DNA from: CAJBVG01 sp943372995
GTDB taxonomy: Bacteria; Bacteroidota; Bacteroidia; Sphingobacteriales; Sphingobacteriaceae
Assembly: GCA_943372995.1 (NCBI GenBank)
Contig: CALSAQ010000001.1
Coordinates: 744,001-808,000 of the forward strand
Reading direction: 5' to 3'
DNA: 64,000 bases
Of the stretch, positions 1-8,371 are shown piece after piece. Numbering within the stretch: the stretch's first letter is position 1; the number at the start of each line of letters is the position of its first letter. Under the pieces are notes generated by a model, which ran no database searches, was not told the origin of the DNA, and saw only the letters and a program-made list of their open reading frames with translations. A program made the position numbers and the translations under genes.

Positions 1-347
1 CAAAATATCAACACCGTACTTTTTAGTGGATTCTCCACATAAGTAGCAAAAGGATCTTGCTCCTTACCTTCTGTTTTTCCAAACTTAATATTCTGAGCTT
101 CTTTTACAATAACCAACTGATAGTCGGCCATCATCGGATAGCGTTTTGCTGTAGAAATTATCGTTAGCATATCGGTATCTTTACCATAGAGGGTGGTTTG
201 GTTAAAACCCTTCTCTGCTTCCGTAAGTACTTCCTTTTCTAATGTATCTGCAATCAAATCGATATAATAACTCTCCTCCCCATGCAAGAAATAGATAGGC
301 TTAAATTTTCGCTGTTTTATATCCGATAAAATTTGTTCAACCGTCAT
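1..347 (-). CDS. holA: DNA polymerase III subunit delta, N-terminal part (cut by window edge)
   Basis: The reading frame opens at the ATG at 345-347 and runs off the left edge, giving 115 residues. The protein begins MTVEQILSDIKQRKFKPIYF, followed by LHGEE, the usual opening of delta subunits, and continues with a segment around YPMMADYQLVIVKEAQ that matches the AAA+-like domain I of HolA. Delta opens the sliding clamp within the clamp-loader complex. It is the last gene seen on the minus strand after valS and the HsdR-N-like gene, separated from the latter by the heptamer array. The Walker A lysine normally absent from delta cannot be judged because the gene is incomplete. Confidence 0.85.
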   Translation of the reverse strand, partial: MTVEQILSDIKQRKFKPIYFLHGEESYYIDLIADTLEKEVLTEAEKGFNQTTLYGKDTDMLTIISTAKRYPMMADYQLVIVKEAQNIKFGKTEGKEQDPFATYVENPLKSTVLIF

Positions 348-366
348 GAATCAAATATACGAACTT

Positions 367-492
367 GATGTGAGATGTTAGATATGAGATGTTAGATATG
401 AGATATGAGATATGAGATATGAGATATGAGATATGAGATATGAGATATGAGAATTTAGGATTTAGGATTTAGAATTTAAAATTTAGAATTTA
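367..492. repeat. 18-unit heptanucleotide array
   Basis: Exactly 126 bases divide into 18 units of 7 bp with no insertion or deletion. Units 1-12 are GATATGA with variants GATGTGA and GATGTTA; units 13-18 switch to GAATTTA with variants GGATTTA and AAATTTA, in the same register. The right end (483-492) codes for the last residues and stop of the neighbouring 151-residue protein. The array fills the spacer upstream of holA. Confidence 0.95.
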
Positions 493-938
493 GGGCTTGA
501 AGGTAGCTCCTCTAAAAATCTATAACTCTCACATTCATAATCCATTTCGCAATAATAATGCTCTAGTCCATTGGTAACCACAAGGAACTTAACCCTGTAT
601 TTCATATTATATCGAGCCACCTGATCAAATACATCTTGAGTAATTTTAACTGATGGAGCTTTACATTCTACTAAGACCAATGGTACACCATCGCTATTGT
701 ATACTAAAATATCAGTGCGTTTTTTTAGTTCATTTAATTGCAAGCCTTTTTCCAGGCTGATTAAACTTTTGGGATATTTTTTTTGATTGATAAGAAATTG
801 TACGAAATGCTGTCGTACCCACTCTTCTGGTGTAAGTAGTATTTCCTTTTTTCTAAGCTGATCGAAAACAAAAAATTTCCCTTCTTTCTCAATTAACTTA
901 AATGGAAAAGAAGGGAGATGAAGTGGAATGAGTTCCAT
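483..938 (-). CDS. HsdR-N-like PD-(D/E)XK domain protein
   Basis: A 151-residue protein resembling the N-terminal domain of type I restriction R subunits (HSDR_N_2 type), standing alone without helicase, HsdM or HsdS genes nearby. The nuclease-like motif is visible as D76 (RTDILVY) followed by E91-C-K93 (LVECKAP). The gene starts 2 bp after the valS stop and is probably co-transcribed with it. Its last few codons and TAA stop are built from heptamer repeat sequence, so the C-terminus may have been changed by array growth. Known relatives sit beside holA in other Bacteroidota as conserved single-domain proteins, so a house-keeping DNA role is as likely as restriction. Nuclease activity is inferred from motif only. 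Confidence 0.75.
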   Translation of the reverse strand: MELIPLHLPSFPFKLIEKEGKFFVFDQLRKKEILLTPEEWVRQHFVQFLINQKKYPKSLISLEKGLQLNELKKRTDILVYNSDGVPLVLVECKAPSVKITQDVFDQVARYNMKYRVKFLVVTNGLEHYYCEMDYECESYRFLEELPSSPKF

Positions 939-940
939 TT

Positions 941-3613
941 TTACATTTTTGCTAAACTCTCTTTAATGATGTTTATCTTCTGCTCAGCATCGGCTTTTTT
1001 CTTCTTCTCGTTCTCTACTACATCAGCTTTAGCATTAGCTACAAATCGTTCATTTGATAATTTAGAGTCAACAGATTTCAAGAAGCCTAGCAAATAAGCT
1101 AGCTCTTTTTCCATTCTCTCTTTTTCAACTGCTGGATCTAGTGTATCTCCTAAGTCTACAAAACATTCGTCGTTACCCGATAAGAATTGTGTTGCATTGC
1201 TAGGAACTTCAGTAATGAGGTTCAATTCTCCAATATTTGCTAATCTTTTTAAAATTAATTCGAAGTTTTTGTAATTAGTATTCGAATTGTTTTTAATAGA
1301 AAGATTCAAGCTTTCTTTGGGAGCAATTTGTTTTGCATTTCTAATGTTTCTTAACTCCGAAACAATCTGCAATACGTTTTGCATTTCCGACAATATTTTT
1401 CCATCAAATGTTTTTGCTGTTGGGTAATCGGCAACTATGCAACAGTCCATTTCTCCTCTTTGTCCGTACAATTCCTCATCATGCCATAATTCTTCTGATA
1501 AGAAAGGCATAAATGGGTGAACAAGTTTTAATATGTCGAGGAATTTATTTTTTACAAATTCAAAAGTTTCTGCATCTATTGCATCTTGATAGGAATCCCC
1601 ATTCTCTAATTTATGATATGTGGGTTTAATCATTTCTAAATACGATGAGCAGAAATCGTCCCATATTAATTTGTAGATGCTCATTAAGGCATCAGATAAA
1701 CGATAGGAAACGAATGATTGTTCAATTTCAGAAAGTGCTTCATTAAATCTAGCATCGAACCAAGCGTTTGCATTGGTATTTTCATTTTTTAAAGTAGCAT
1801 CAACTTTCCAACCCTTAACTAAACGAAAGGCATTCCAAATTTTATTGGCAAAATTTCTTCCTTGTTCGCAATACGATTCGTCGAACATTAAATCGTTACC
1901 TGCTGGAGAACACAATAACATTCCTACACGTACTCCATCTGCACCGTATTTATGTATCAAATCGATTGGGTCTGGTGAGTTACCTAATGACTTCGACATT
2001 TTTCTTCCGAGTTTATCTCTTACAATACCCGTTAAGTATACATTCTTAAATGGTACTTGATTTCTAAACTCCTTACCTGCCATAATCATTCTCGCTACCC
2101 AAAAGAAAAGAATCTCTGGTGCAGTAACCAAATCATTAGTTGGGTAATAATAATTTAAATCGGCATTACCTTTATTGTTTTTATCACCAAAAATTGTTGG
2201 ATCGAAAACAGAAATTGGCCACAACCAAGAAGAGAACCATGTATCAACAACATCTTCATCTTGCTTAATATCATTCGCAGTAATCTGTGCGTGCTCGGCA
2301 GAAAGTGCTTTAAATTTCTGTATCGCTTCTTCTACAGTTTTAGCAACTACAATATCATTATTCGGAGCATACCAAGCTGGAATCTGTTGTCCCCACCAAA
2401 GCTGACGAGAGATACACCAATCTTTAACATTCTCCATCCAATGACGGTAGGTATTGATGTATTTATCAGGAATTAAATTCACTTCCCCATTTACCACTGC
2501 TTCAAGTGCAGGTTTAGCCAAAACATCCATCTTTACAAACCATTGTAACGATAACTTTGGTTCAATAACCGCATCGGTTCTTTCCGAGAAACCTACTTGC
2601 GATTTATATTCTTCAACCTTATCTAATTGCCCTGCCTCTTCTAATAATACAGCAATTTTCTTACGTGCAATAAAACGATCTTCGTTTATTAATATCTCTG
2701 CTTTTTCATTTAATGTACCATTATCATTTAAGATATCTATTACTGGAAGTTTATGTTTTATCCCAAGCTCATAATCGTTCAAATCATGTGCTGGTGTAAC
2801 TTTCAAACATCCTGTACCAAATTCCATAGTTACATATTCATCGGTAATAATTGGAATTTCTCTGTTAATTAATGGTACAAGTATTTTCTTACCGTGTAAG
2901 TGTTTATAGCGCTCGTCGTTCGGGTTTACACAAACAGCGGTATCAGCCATTATTGTTTCCGGACGAGTAGTTGCAATAGTTACCGATCCAGAACCATCTG
3001 CAAGTTTATACTTGATGTAATATAATTTCTGATTAACCTCTTTACGAATAACCTCTTCATCGGAAACAGCAGTTAAACCTTTAGGATCCCAATTTACCAT
3101 ACGAATACCACGATAAATCAATCCTTTTTCATACAAATGAATGAAGGTGTCGATTACGGCTTCATTCATTGCTGGATCCATCGTAAATGAAGTACGATCC
3201 CAATCGCATGAAGCACCTAGTTTCTTTAGCTGTTCTAGAATTATACCACCGTATTTATCTTTCCAGTCGTAAGCGTATTTTAAAAATTCATCACGACTTA
3301 ATGATTTCTTTTCAATCCCATCCTCTTTAAGTTTTGCCACCACTTTCGCTTCGGTAGCAATAGAAGCATGGTCGGTTCCAGGAACCCACAATGCATTTTT
3401 ACCTAACATACGAGCACGACGAATCAATACATCTTGAATCGTATTGTTCAACATGTGCCCCATGTGTAATACTCCAGTTACATTGGGTGGAGGAATAACC
3501 ACTGTATAAGGTTCACGATCGTCGGGAACCGAGCGAAAAAAACCTTTATCCATCCAATACGGATACCATTTCTGTTCTGCCTCTGAGGCTAAATATGTTT
3601 TTGAAATCGACAT
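941..3613 (-). CDS. valS: Valine--tRNA ligase
   Basis: An 890-residue class I aminoacyl-tRNA synthetase charging tRNA-Val. The HIGH-type motif is HMGH at residues 50-53 (PPPNVTGVLHMGH) and KMSKS lies at 538-542. The central editing domain, anticodon-binding domain and a C-terminal lysine/glutamate-rich coiled-coil arm are all present, so the length is normal. I chose the ATG at 3613 instead of the upstream in-frame ATG at 3682: the extra 23 residues are hydrophobic and unlike ValS, and a TAnnTTTG promoter element lies between the two. The following HsdR-N-like gene begins 2 bp downstream. Confidence 0.97.
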   Translation of the reverse strand: MSISKTYLASEAEQKWYPYWMDKGFFRSVPDDREPYTVVIPPPNVTGVLHMGHMLNNTIQDVLIRRARMLGKNALWVPGTDHASIATEAKVVAKLKEDGIEKKSLSRDEFLKYAYDWKDKYGGIILEQLKKLGASCDWDRTSFTMDPAMNEAVIDTFIHLYEKGLIYRGIRMVNWDPKGLTAVSDEEVIRKEVNQKLYYIKYKLADGSGSVTIATTRPETIMADTAVCVNPNDERYKHLHGKKILVPLINREIPIITDEYVTMEFGTGCLKVTPAHDLNDYELGIKHKLPVIDILNDNGTLNEKAEILINEDRFIARKKIAVLLEEAGQLDKVEEYKSQVGFSERTDAVIEPKLSLQWFVKMDVLAKPALEAVVNGEVNLIPDKYINTYRHWMENVKDWCISRQLWWGQQIPAWYAPNNDIVVAKTVEEAIQKFKALSAEHAQITANDIKQDEDVVDTWFSSWLWPISVFDPTIFGDKNNKGNADLNYYYPTNDLVTAPEILFFWVARMIMAGKEFRNQVPFKNVYLTGIVRDKLGRKMSKSLGNSPDPIDLIHKYGADGVRVGMLLCSPAGNDLMFDESYCEQGRNFANKIWNAFRLVKGWKVDATLKNENTNANAWFDARFNEALSEIEQSFVSYRLSDALMSIYKLIWDDFCSSYLEMIKPTYHKLENGDSYQDAIDAETFEFVKNKFLDILKLVHPFMPFLSEELWHDEELYGQRGEMDCCIVADYPTAKTFDGKILSEMQNVLQIVSELRNIRNAKQIAPKESLNLSIKNNSNTNYKNFELILKRLANIGELNLITEVPSNATQFLSGNDECFVDLGDTLDPAVEKERMEKELAYLLGFLKSVDSKLSNERFVANAKADVVENEKKKKADAEQKINIIKESLAKM

Positions 3614-3637
3614 TTGTAAAAAATTTGCGAAAGACCA

Positions 3638-3645
3638 CAAAAATA
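3638..3645 (-). promoter_or_regulatory. Probable -7 promoter element of valS
   Basis: On the minus strand this reads TATTTTTG, a match to the Bacteroidota -7 consensus TAnnTTTG, 24 bp upstream of the chosen valS start. No clear -33 TTTG box is seen. Its position excludes the longer valS start. Confidence 0.55.
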
Positions 3646-3757
3646 GCAAAATAAGCGTTTGTTTGTATATAATAGAGTTCAAATCTTTAACAGAATAAGC
3701 AATTCTATTAGGGGTAATTAAGTTTATAGAATGTCTGATTTTAAAACGAGATAATTA

Positions 3758-3765
3758 TATATTTG
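3758..3765 (+). promoter_or_regulatory. Probable -7 promoter element of the LpoB-like gene
   Basis: TATATTTG matches TAnnTTTG and lies 20 bp before the ATG at 3786, in the 172-bp divergent spacer shared with valS. A -33 box is not obvious. Confidence 0.5.
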
Positions 3766-3785
3766 AAAATAAAAAACCAACACAC

Positions 3786-4370
3786 ATGAAAAAGATATTA
3801 TTAATCCTAAGCATTGCATCTATAACTGTATTAAGTGCTTGTAAATCACGTAAAGTAGAAAGAATAGACCCTTCTCAACAAACTGATTTGAGTGGACGTT
3901 GGAACGATACCGACTCTCGCTTAGTTTCTAACGAGATGATTAGCGATTGTATGGCTAAACCATGGAGAACAGAGTTTACCACTGCTAAAGGAAAAAAACC
4001 TGTGGTAATAGTAGGTACTGTTCGAAACAAAACAACAGAACATATCGAAGCGGAAACCTTTATAAAAGACATCGAAAAAGCATACATCAATTCTGGATTA
4101 GTTTCTGTGGTTCAAGCTGGTGAAGCACGTAAAGAATTACGTGATGAGCGTAACGACCAACAAACCTTCTCATCTGACGATACTAAGAAAAAATGGGGCC
4201 TTGAAAAAGGTGCTGATTTTATGCTAAACGGAGTGATTACTTCAATTGTAGATCAATACGGTAAGAACAAAGTGGTATACTACCAAATCGACTTAGAACT
4301 AACAAATTTAGAAACCAACGAAAAAGTTTGGATTGGCGATAAGAAAATTAAAAAAGCTATCCAAAACTAA
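3786..4370 (+). CDS. LpoB-family penicillin-binding-protein activator lipoprotein
   Basis: A 194-residue lipoprotein with lipobox LSAC (C19). The mature part matches the LpoB/PBP-activator family: an opening segment about a conserved tryptophan (SGRWNDTDSRLVSNEM), then PVVIVGTVRNKTTEHI, a helix ending in a surface strand, and a closing segment on KVWIGDKKIKK. In enterobacteria LpoB is an outer-membrane lipoprotein that stimulates a bifunctional penicillin-binding protein; in Bacteroidota the family is common but its partner is not established. The next gene, a COG3014-type lipoprotein, is the usual neighbour, and a strong hairpin lies between them. Function is by family resemblance. Confidence 0.8.
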   Translation: MKKILLILSIASITVLSACKSRKVERIDPSQQTDLSGRWNDTDSRLVSNEMISDCMAKPWRTEFTTAKGKKPVVIVGTVRNKTTEHIEAETFIKDIEKAYINSGLVSVVQAGEARKELRDERNDQQTFSSDDTKKKWGLEKGADFMLNGVITSIVDQYGKNKVVYYQIDLELTNLETNEKVWIGDKKIKKAIQN

Positions 4371-4382
4371 TCAAAAAACTAC

Positions 4383-4408
4383 ATGGGACTTGCTAAAACA
4401 AGTCCCAT
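4383..4408 (+). terminator. Perfect 10-bp hairpin between two lipoprotein genes
   Basis: Arms ATGGGACTTG and CAAGTCCCAT are perfectly complementary around a 6-base loop, starting 12 bp after the LpoB-like stop. Only a weak T-rich run follows, so it may act as a partial terminator or an mRNA-stabilising hairpin that sets the ratio of the two lipoproteins. Confidence 0.55.
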
Positions 4409-4423
4409 TATTCTACTAAACCA

Positions 4424-5878
4424 ATGCAATTAAAGAAGTATTCTTATTTATTTATCCTATTTTTCTTTATAATAGCTGTAAGCTCTTGCGCTACTTATTA
4501 TCAGAAGCTTATAGAGTTTAACACGAATATCGAATCTGGAAATATCGAAAAAGCTAAATCTATTTTAGAAAAAGATAAAAAAGCCTCTGAAGGAAGAAAT
4601 AAGCTTTTGCATTTTATGAATTTAGGCACTGTAGAAATGCTAATGGGTAATTATGCAAAAAGTAACGAATACTTCAATCAAGCTGATATCCTTATTGAAG
4701 ATTATCAGAAAAAAATAAGTACTCAAGCACTTGCTTTGATTAGTAATTCTATGGCTACAGAGTATGCAGGTGAAGATTTCGAAAGAGTATTAATACACTA
4801 CTACAAAGCCCTCAATTATGTACAATTAGGTCAGAAAGAAGAGGCCTTAGTTGAATGTCGTCGACTAAACTTAAAACTTCAACAACTTAACGATAAGTAC
4901 ACAAAGAAAAACAAGTACTCAGAAGATGCCTTTGGTTTAACCCTCATGGGGATTATATATGAGTCGGCAGGTGAAACTAATAATGCCTTTATTGCCTATA
5001 GAAATGCTGTTGAGTCTTATGAAAAAATCTATGAACCTCAATTTAAAACCCCTATTCCTTTACAACTGAAGAAGGATGTAATAAGAACAGCTTATGAAAT
5101 GGGTTTCGACGATGAAGGTCGACGATTTGAGGAAAAATTCCAATTGAAAAATCAACCTAAAGATAGAAACAATGGAGAGCTGATTTTTTTCTGGAATAAT
5201 GGATTAGGACCAGTAAAAGCAGAGAATAGCATCAACTTTAGTATTATTAAAGGCCAAGGCGGATACGTTACCTTTGCCAATGAAGAGTACGGACTCAATA
5301 TTCCATTTCCTTTACCACAAGGGCAAAGTACAAACTCTGTGTTAGGTGATTTGGAATTTATACGAGTGGCGTTCCCAAAATATGTTGAACGAAAACCCTA
5401 TTACTCCGACGCTAGTATAGAATTTAACAGAAACACATACAACCTCGACTTAGCGGAGAATATTAATAATATTGCCTTTAAAACATTACAAGATAGAATG
5501 CTTAGAGAATTAAGCAATTCACTATTGCGTTTAGCTACCAAAAAAGCAGCAGAATACGCCATGAGAGACCAAAATCAGAATGTTGGTTCTCTAGTGGGGA
5601 TTGTAAATGCTATTACAGAAAAAGCCGATACCAGGAACTGGCAAACCCTAGCCTACTCTATTTCATATACAAGAGTTTCACTTCCTCCGGGACCACAGGA
5701 AATAAAACTCAAGCTTCGTTCGTTTGATAATAAAATAATTAGAGAACAAAAGTTTAACTTTGTAATAGAAAAAGGCAAAACAGCGTTTCAGTCATATCAG
5801 AACTTCGAATGCCAACCCTATTTTTTACCTGGTTATATTCCTACTGAACAAAGACTGAATAACGACAATAGCGAATAA
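4424..5878 (+). CDS. COG3014-type lipoprotein with TPR-like helices
   Basis: A 484-residue lipoprotein (hydrophobic leader, then lipobox SSCA with C22). Residues about 25-235 are alpha-helical with tetratricopeptide-like spacing (for example YYKALNYVQLGQKEEALVECR and LTLMGIIYESAGETNNAFIAYRNA); the C-terminal half is beta-rich and ends with a pattern containing LPPGPQEIKLK. It resembles the uncharacterised COG3014 family, which is recurrently next to LpoB-like genes. The role is probably at the cell envelope, perhaps coupled to peptidoglycan synthesis, but that is inferred only from the neighbour. Confidence 0.65.
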   Translation: MQLKKYSYLFILFFFIIAVSSCATYYQKLIEFNTNIESGNIEKAKSILEKDKKASEGRNKLLHFMNLGTVEMLMGNYAKSNEYFNQADILIEDYQKKISTQALALISNSMATEYAGEDFERVLIHYYKALNYVQLGQKEEALVECRRLNLKLQQLNDKYTKKNKYSEDAFGLTLMGIIYESAGETNNAFIAYRNAVESYEKIYEPQFKTPIPLQLKKDVIRTAYEMGFDDEGRRFEEKFQLKNQPKDRNNGELIFFWNNGLGPVKAENSINFSIIKGQGGYVTFANEEYGLNIPFPLPQGQSTNSVLGDLEFIRVAFPKYVERKPYYSDASIEFNRNTYNLDLAENINNIAFKTLQDRMLRELSNSLLRLATKKAAEYAMRDQNQNVGSLVGIVNAITEKADTRNWQTLAYSISYTRVSLPPGPQEIKLKLRSFDNKIIREQKFNFVIEKGKTAFQSYQNFECQPYFLPGYIPTEQRLNNDNSE

Positions 5879-5886
5879 TTAAATTA

Positions 5887-6264
5887 ATGAAAACGAGAAT
5901 TACACTGATATTTCTATTGATAAATAGTGCATTGGCATTTGGCCAATCGGCACTTAAAGTGAATTCTATTGAATTTAAAGCTAGCTATTTCAAGTACCGA
6001 GGTATTCTATTAGATGTACGCACACCATTAGAGTATGCTGAGGGTCACATTGAAAATTCAAAAAACATCGATTTAAGCAGCCCTAATTTTGAAGCTGAAA
6101 TTAATAAACTCGATAAAGACCAAGCGGTTTTCGTGTATTGTGGGATTGGGGTTAGAAGTACAAAAGCTGCAACAATGTTGAGAAAAAAAGGATTCAAACA
6201 TGTTTTCGATTTAGATGGAGGTTACCAAGATTTGGTAAAAGTTGGGATGAAAAGTGTAAAATAA
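5887..6264 (+). CDS. Secreted rhodanese-domain protein
   Basis: 125 residues: a signal peptide ending near AFGQ (residue 20), then a single rhodanese domain. The motif DVRTPLEYAEGHIENSKNID and the active-site loop YCGIGVRS with C85 are intact, so it could carry persulfide sulfur or act as a periplasmic thiol enzyme. It starts 8 bp after the previous stop, and its stop codon directly touches the ATG of the MnmD-like gene. Translational coupling is likely, but a shared pathway is not proven because this product should be exported and MnmD is cytoplasmic. Confidence 0.85.
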   Translation: MKTRITLIFLLINSALAFGQSALKVNSIEFKASYFKYRGILLDVRTPLEYAEGHIENSKNIDLSSPNFEAEINKLDKDQAVFVYCGIGVRSTKAATMLRKKGFKHVFDLDGGYQDLVKVGMKSVK

Positions 6265-6951
6265 ATGAATACCCCTTCTGTAATACTAGTAGAAACAGCC
6301 GATGGTTCTAAAACACTTTTCAACCCTAGTGTAGGAGAAAATTACCATTCAAAGCATGGTGCTTACCAAGAATCGCAACATGTTTTTGTCGATTCCGGAC
6401 TAGCGCATTATCATCAACTTTATCAACTGCATACACTTTCGGTATTAGAGATTGGCTTTGGTACGGGATTAAATTTCTTATTGAGTGCCGATTATGCCTC
6501 CTCAAAAAACATCCAGTTAAATTATACGGGAGTTGAAGCTTATCCATTAGAAGTTAATATTTTAAAAACGGTAGAGTATCAACAATATATTAAGACTCCT
6601 GATCTATATAATCGCTATATCGATGCATATGATGCAGTTTTATCTGTAGAGAAAACAATTAACGATTACAATAAATTGAGAGTACATCCTCTCCATTTGC
6701 TTGATTTTACTACCGATGAGCGTTTTGATATCATTTATTTCGATGCTTTCGCAAAAATCCACCAAGCCGAAATGTGGAACGAAGAATCCATTTCACATGT
6801 TTGTAAGTTTTTAAAAGATAAGGGTATATTTGTAACCTATAGTGTTACTGGCGATTTAAAGAGAACACTTAAAAACCTTGGCTTTTCTATCGAAAGGCCT
6901 GCAGGTGCCGCTGGTAAACGAGAAATGATGAGGGCTACATTTAACTACTAA
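6265..6951 (+). CDS. mnmD: MnmD-type tRNA (mnm5s2U34) methyltransferase
   Basis: A 228-residue SAM-dependent methyltransferase of the MnmC N-domain family (DUF752), here without the FAD-dependent MnmC1 domain, as in stand-alone MnmD. The SAM-binding motif is LEIGFGTGLNFLL; the family signature DIIYFDAFAK and AAGKREMMRA near the end are present. It should methylate the wobble uridine side chain of tRNAs reading split codon boxes. ATG follows the rhodanese stop with no gap, and pyrD begins 1 bp after its stop, so the three form a tight operon. Confidence 0.85.
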   Translation: MNTPSVILVETADGSKTLFNPSVGENYHSKHGAYQESQHVFVDSGLAHYHQLYQLHTLSVLEIGFGTGLNFLLSADYASSKNIQLNYTGVEAYPLEVNILKTVEYQQYIKTPDLYNRYIDAYDAVLSVEKTINDYNKLRVHPLHLLDFTTDERFDIIYFDAFAKIHQAEMWNEESISHVCKFLKDKGIFVTYSVTGDLKRTLKNLGFSIERPAGAAGKREMMRATFNY

Positions 6952-6952
6952 A

Positions 6953-7987
6953 ATGCTTTACAAAAATTTACTACGACCAATATTTTTTCTTATCGATCCA
7001 GAAAAAATACATCACCTTGTTTTCAAATTAATTCGTTTTTCTCAAGCCATACCAGGTATTGCTATTCTTACAAAAGCAATGTTCAGGGTGAATCATTCCA
7101 AATTAAAAAGAGAACTCTTCGGCTTACATTTTCCGAATCCAGTGGGCTTGGCTGCAGGATTTGATAAAGATGCGAAACTCTATAAGCAATTGGCAAATTA
7201 CGGTTTTGGTTTTATTGAAATAGGTACCATTACCCCATTACCTCAAGAAGGAAATCCAAAACCTCGTATGTTCAGGTTACCCTTAGATTCAGGGCTTATA
7301 AACCGAATGGGATTCAATAATGAAGGATTAGATGGAGCGATAGCTAGATTAAAAAATAGACCAAGTAATATCATCGTGGGAGGCAACATTGGAAAAAACA
7401 AAGTCACTCCGAATGAAGAGGCCATCAACGATTATGAAAAATGTTTTGAAGGTTTATTTAATTACGTAGACTATTTCGTGGTGAATGTTAGCTCCCCCAA
7501 TACACCTAATTTGAGGGCATTACAAGACAAAGAACCACTTAAAGCACTACTTCATCACTTACAAAAATTAAATTGTCTGAAATCAAACCCTAAACCCATA
7601 TTACTAAAAATTGCACCAGACTTAAGTCTTGAGCAACTCGACGATATTGTAGAAATAGTAAATGAAACGCAAATTGCAGGAGTAATAGCAACAAACACCA
7701 CTATATCTAGAGAAGGGTTAAGCACTTCAAAAGAAAAAATCGAAGCCATAGGTATGGGAGGATTAAGTGGAAAACCACTTAGCGATAAATCAACAGAGGT
7801 AATTCGATATCTATCCCAAAAATCAAACAAAAGCTTCCCCATTATAGGTGTAGGCGGAATACATAGCGAAAAAGATGCACTTGAAAAGCTCAATGCAGGA
7901 GCAAGTTTAATTCAATTATATACTGGATTTATCTACGAAGGACCTGCCTTGGTGAAGCGGATTAATAAAGCAATCCTAAAGGCTTAA
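6953..7987 (+). CDS. pyrD: Dihydroorotate dehydrogenase (quinone), class 2
   Basis: A 344-residue flavoenzyme of pyrimidine biosynthesis, oxidising dihydroorotate to orotate with quinone as acceptor. Class 2 features are visible: an N-terminal membrane-associating helical extension (residues 1-45), VGLAAGFDKDAKLY, the active-site segment VNVSSPNTPNLR carrying the catalytic serine, and FMN-phosphate loops GMGGLSGKPL and IGVGGIHS. Length is normal. It is the last gene of the rhodanese-mnmD-pyrD run and is followed by a minus-strand terminator. Confidence 0.95.
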   Translation: MLYKNLLRPIFFLIDPEKIHHLVFKLIRFSQAIPGIAILTKAMFRVNHSKLKRELFGLHFPNPVGLAAGFDKDAKLYKQLANYGFGFIEIGTITPLPQEGNPKPRMFRLPLDSGLINRMGFNNEGLDGAIARLKNRPSNIIVGGNIGKNKVTPNEEAINDYEKCFEGLFNYVDYFVVNVSSPNTPNLRALQDKEPLKALLHHLQKLNCLKSNPKPILLKIAPDLSLEQLDDIVEIVNETQIAGVIATNTTISREGLSTSKEKIEAIGMGGLSGKPLSDKSTEVIRYLSQKSNKSFPIIGVGGIHSEKDALEKLNAGASLIQLYTGFIYEGPALVKRINKAILKA

Positions 7988-8003
7988 GGAAGCAATACAA
8001 ATG

Positions 8004-8032
8004 AAAAAATCCCGAGCTTGCACTCAGGATTT
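8004..8032 (-). terminator. Terminator of the tRNA-Cys / small-protein unit
   Basis: A hairpin with arms of 6 plus 3 pairs (AAATCC and GAG against CTC and GGATTT, one C/A mismatch) and a 6-base loop. On the minus strand it is followed by a run of six T. It lies 24 bp after the small-protein stop and also faces the end of pyrD. Confidence 0.6.
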
Positions 8033-8056
8033 AATATCTTTGAACGAATCGAACAA

Positions 8057-8197
8057 CTACGCTGCTGATTCTTCAGTCGACGGACGAGCTACTGGTTTTT
8101 TGATTGATTTATCAGTCGCCATTTTTAAGCGTTGTTTTTTCAATCTCGACACAGTTTTATTCTTTCTGTCTTTTCTTTTAAGTCTTGTAACTCCCAT
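8057..8197 (-). CDS. Small very basic protein, 46 residues
   Basis: A complete ORF too short for standard listing: ATG at 8197, TAG at 8057. The product starts MGVTRLKRKDRKNKTVSRLK and is rich in Lys and Arg through residue 38, ending in a short acidic tail (TEESAA). It lies 37 bp downstream of tRNA-Cys on the same strand, between it and a terminator, so the two are probably one transcript. From memory, similar MGVTRLKRK-type peptides occur in other Bacteroidota. The composition suggests RNA or ribosome binding, but no function is known to me. A longer ORF on the opposite strand across this region is rejected. Confidence 0.75.
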   Translation of the reverse strand: MGVTRLKRKDRKNKTVSRLKKQRLKMATDKSIKKPVARPSTEESAA

Positions 8198-8234
8198 TTT
8201 CTTTAAAAATTTTTGTTCAATCTATATTTTTTTG

Positions 8235-8305
8235 AGGTCGAGAGCGGATTCGAACCGCTGTACAAGGTTTTGCAGACCTCTGCCTAGCCACTCGGCCACT
8301 CGACC
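8235..8305 (-). tRNA. tRNA-Cys (GCA)
   Basis: 71 nt on the minus strand. The acceptor stem GGTCGAG pairs with CTCGACC and the discriminator base is U, as expected for cysteine. The anticodon stem GAGGT/ACCTT encloses the loop CTGCAAA with anticodon GCA. The T arm GCGGTTCGAATCCGC is intact. The CCA end is not encoded. Confidence 0.95.
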
Positions 8306-8321
8306 CTCTTTTTAGAGTTTG

Positions 8322-8329
8322 CAAATGTA
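8322..8329 (-). promoter_or_regulatory. Probable -7 promoter element of tRNA-Cys
   Basis: TACATTTG on the minus strand, a match to TAnnTTTG, ending 17 bp upstream of the mature tRNA 5' end, a suitable distance for a short leader. Confidence 0.55.
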
Positions 8330-8371
8330 CTAAAATAAAGTTTCAGCACAAGCGAAAATCAAAAAAAGGCG

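Noticed and set aside
451..492. Resemblance to plant-type telomere repeat TTTAGGG
   Set aside because: Units are mainly GAATTTA and GGATTTA, only six are present, and the site is internal to an ordinary bacterial operon.
3614..3682. N-terminal extension of valS
   Set aside because: The extra residues are not ValS-like and the region contains the probable valS promoter.
8001..8315. A 104-codon plus-strand ORF
   Set aside because: It runs antisense through tRNA-Cys and the 46-residue basic gene and shows no protein-like character.
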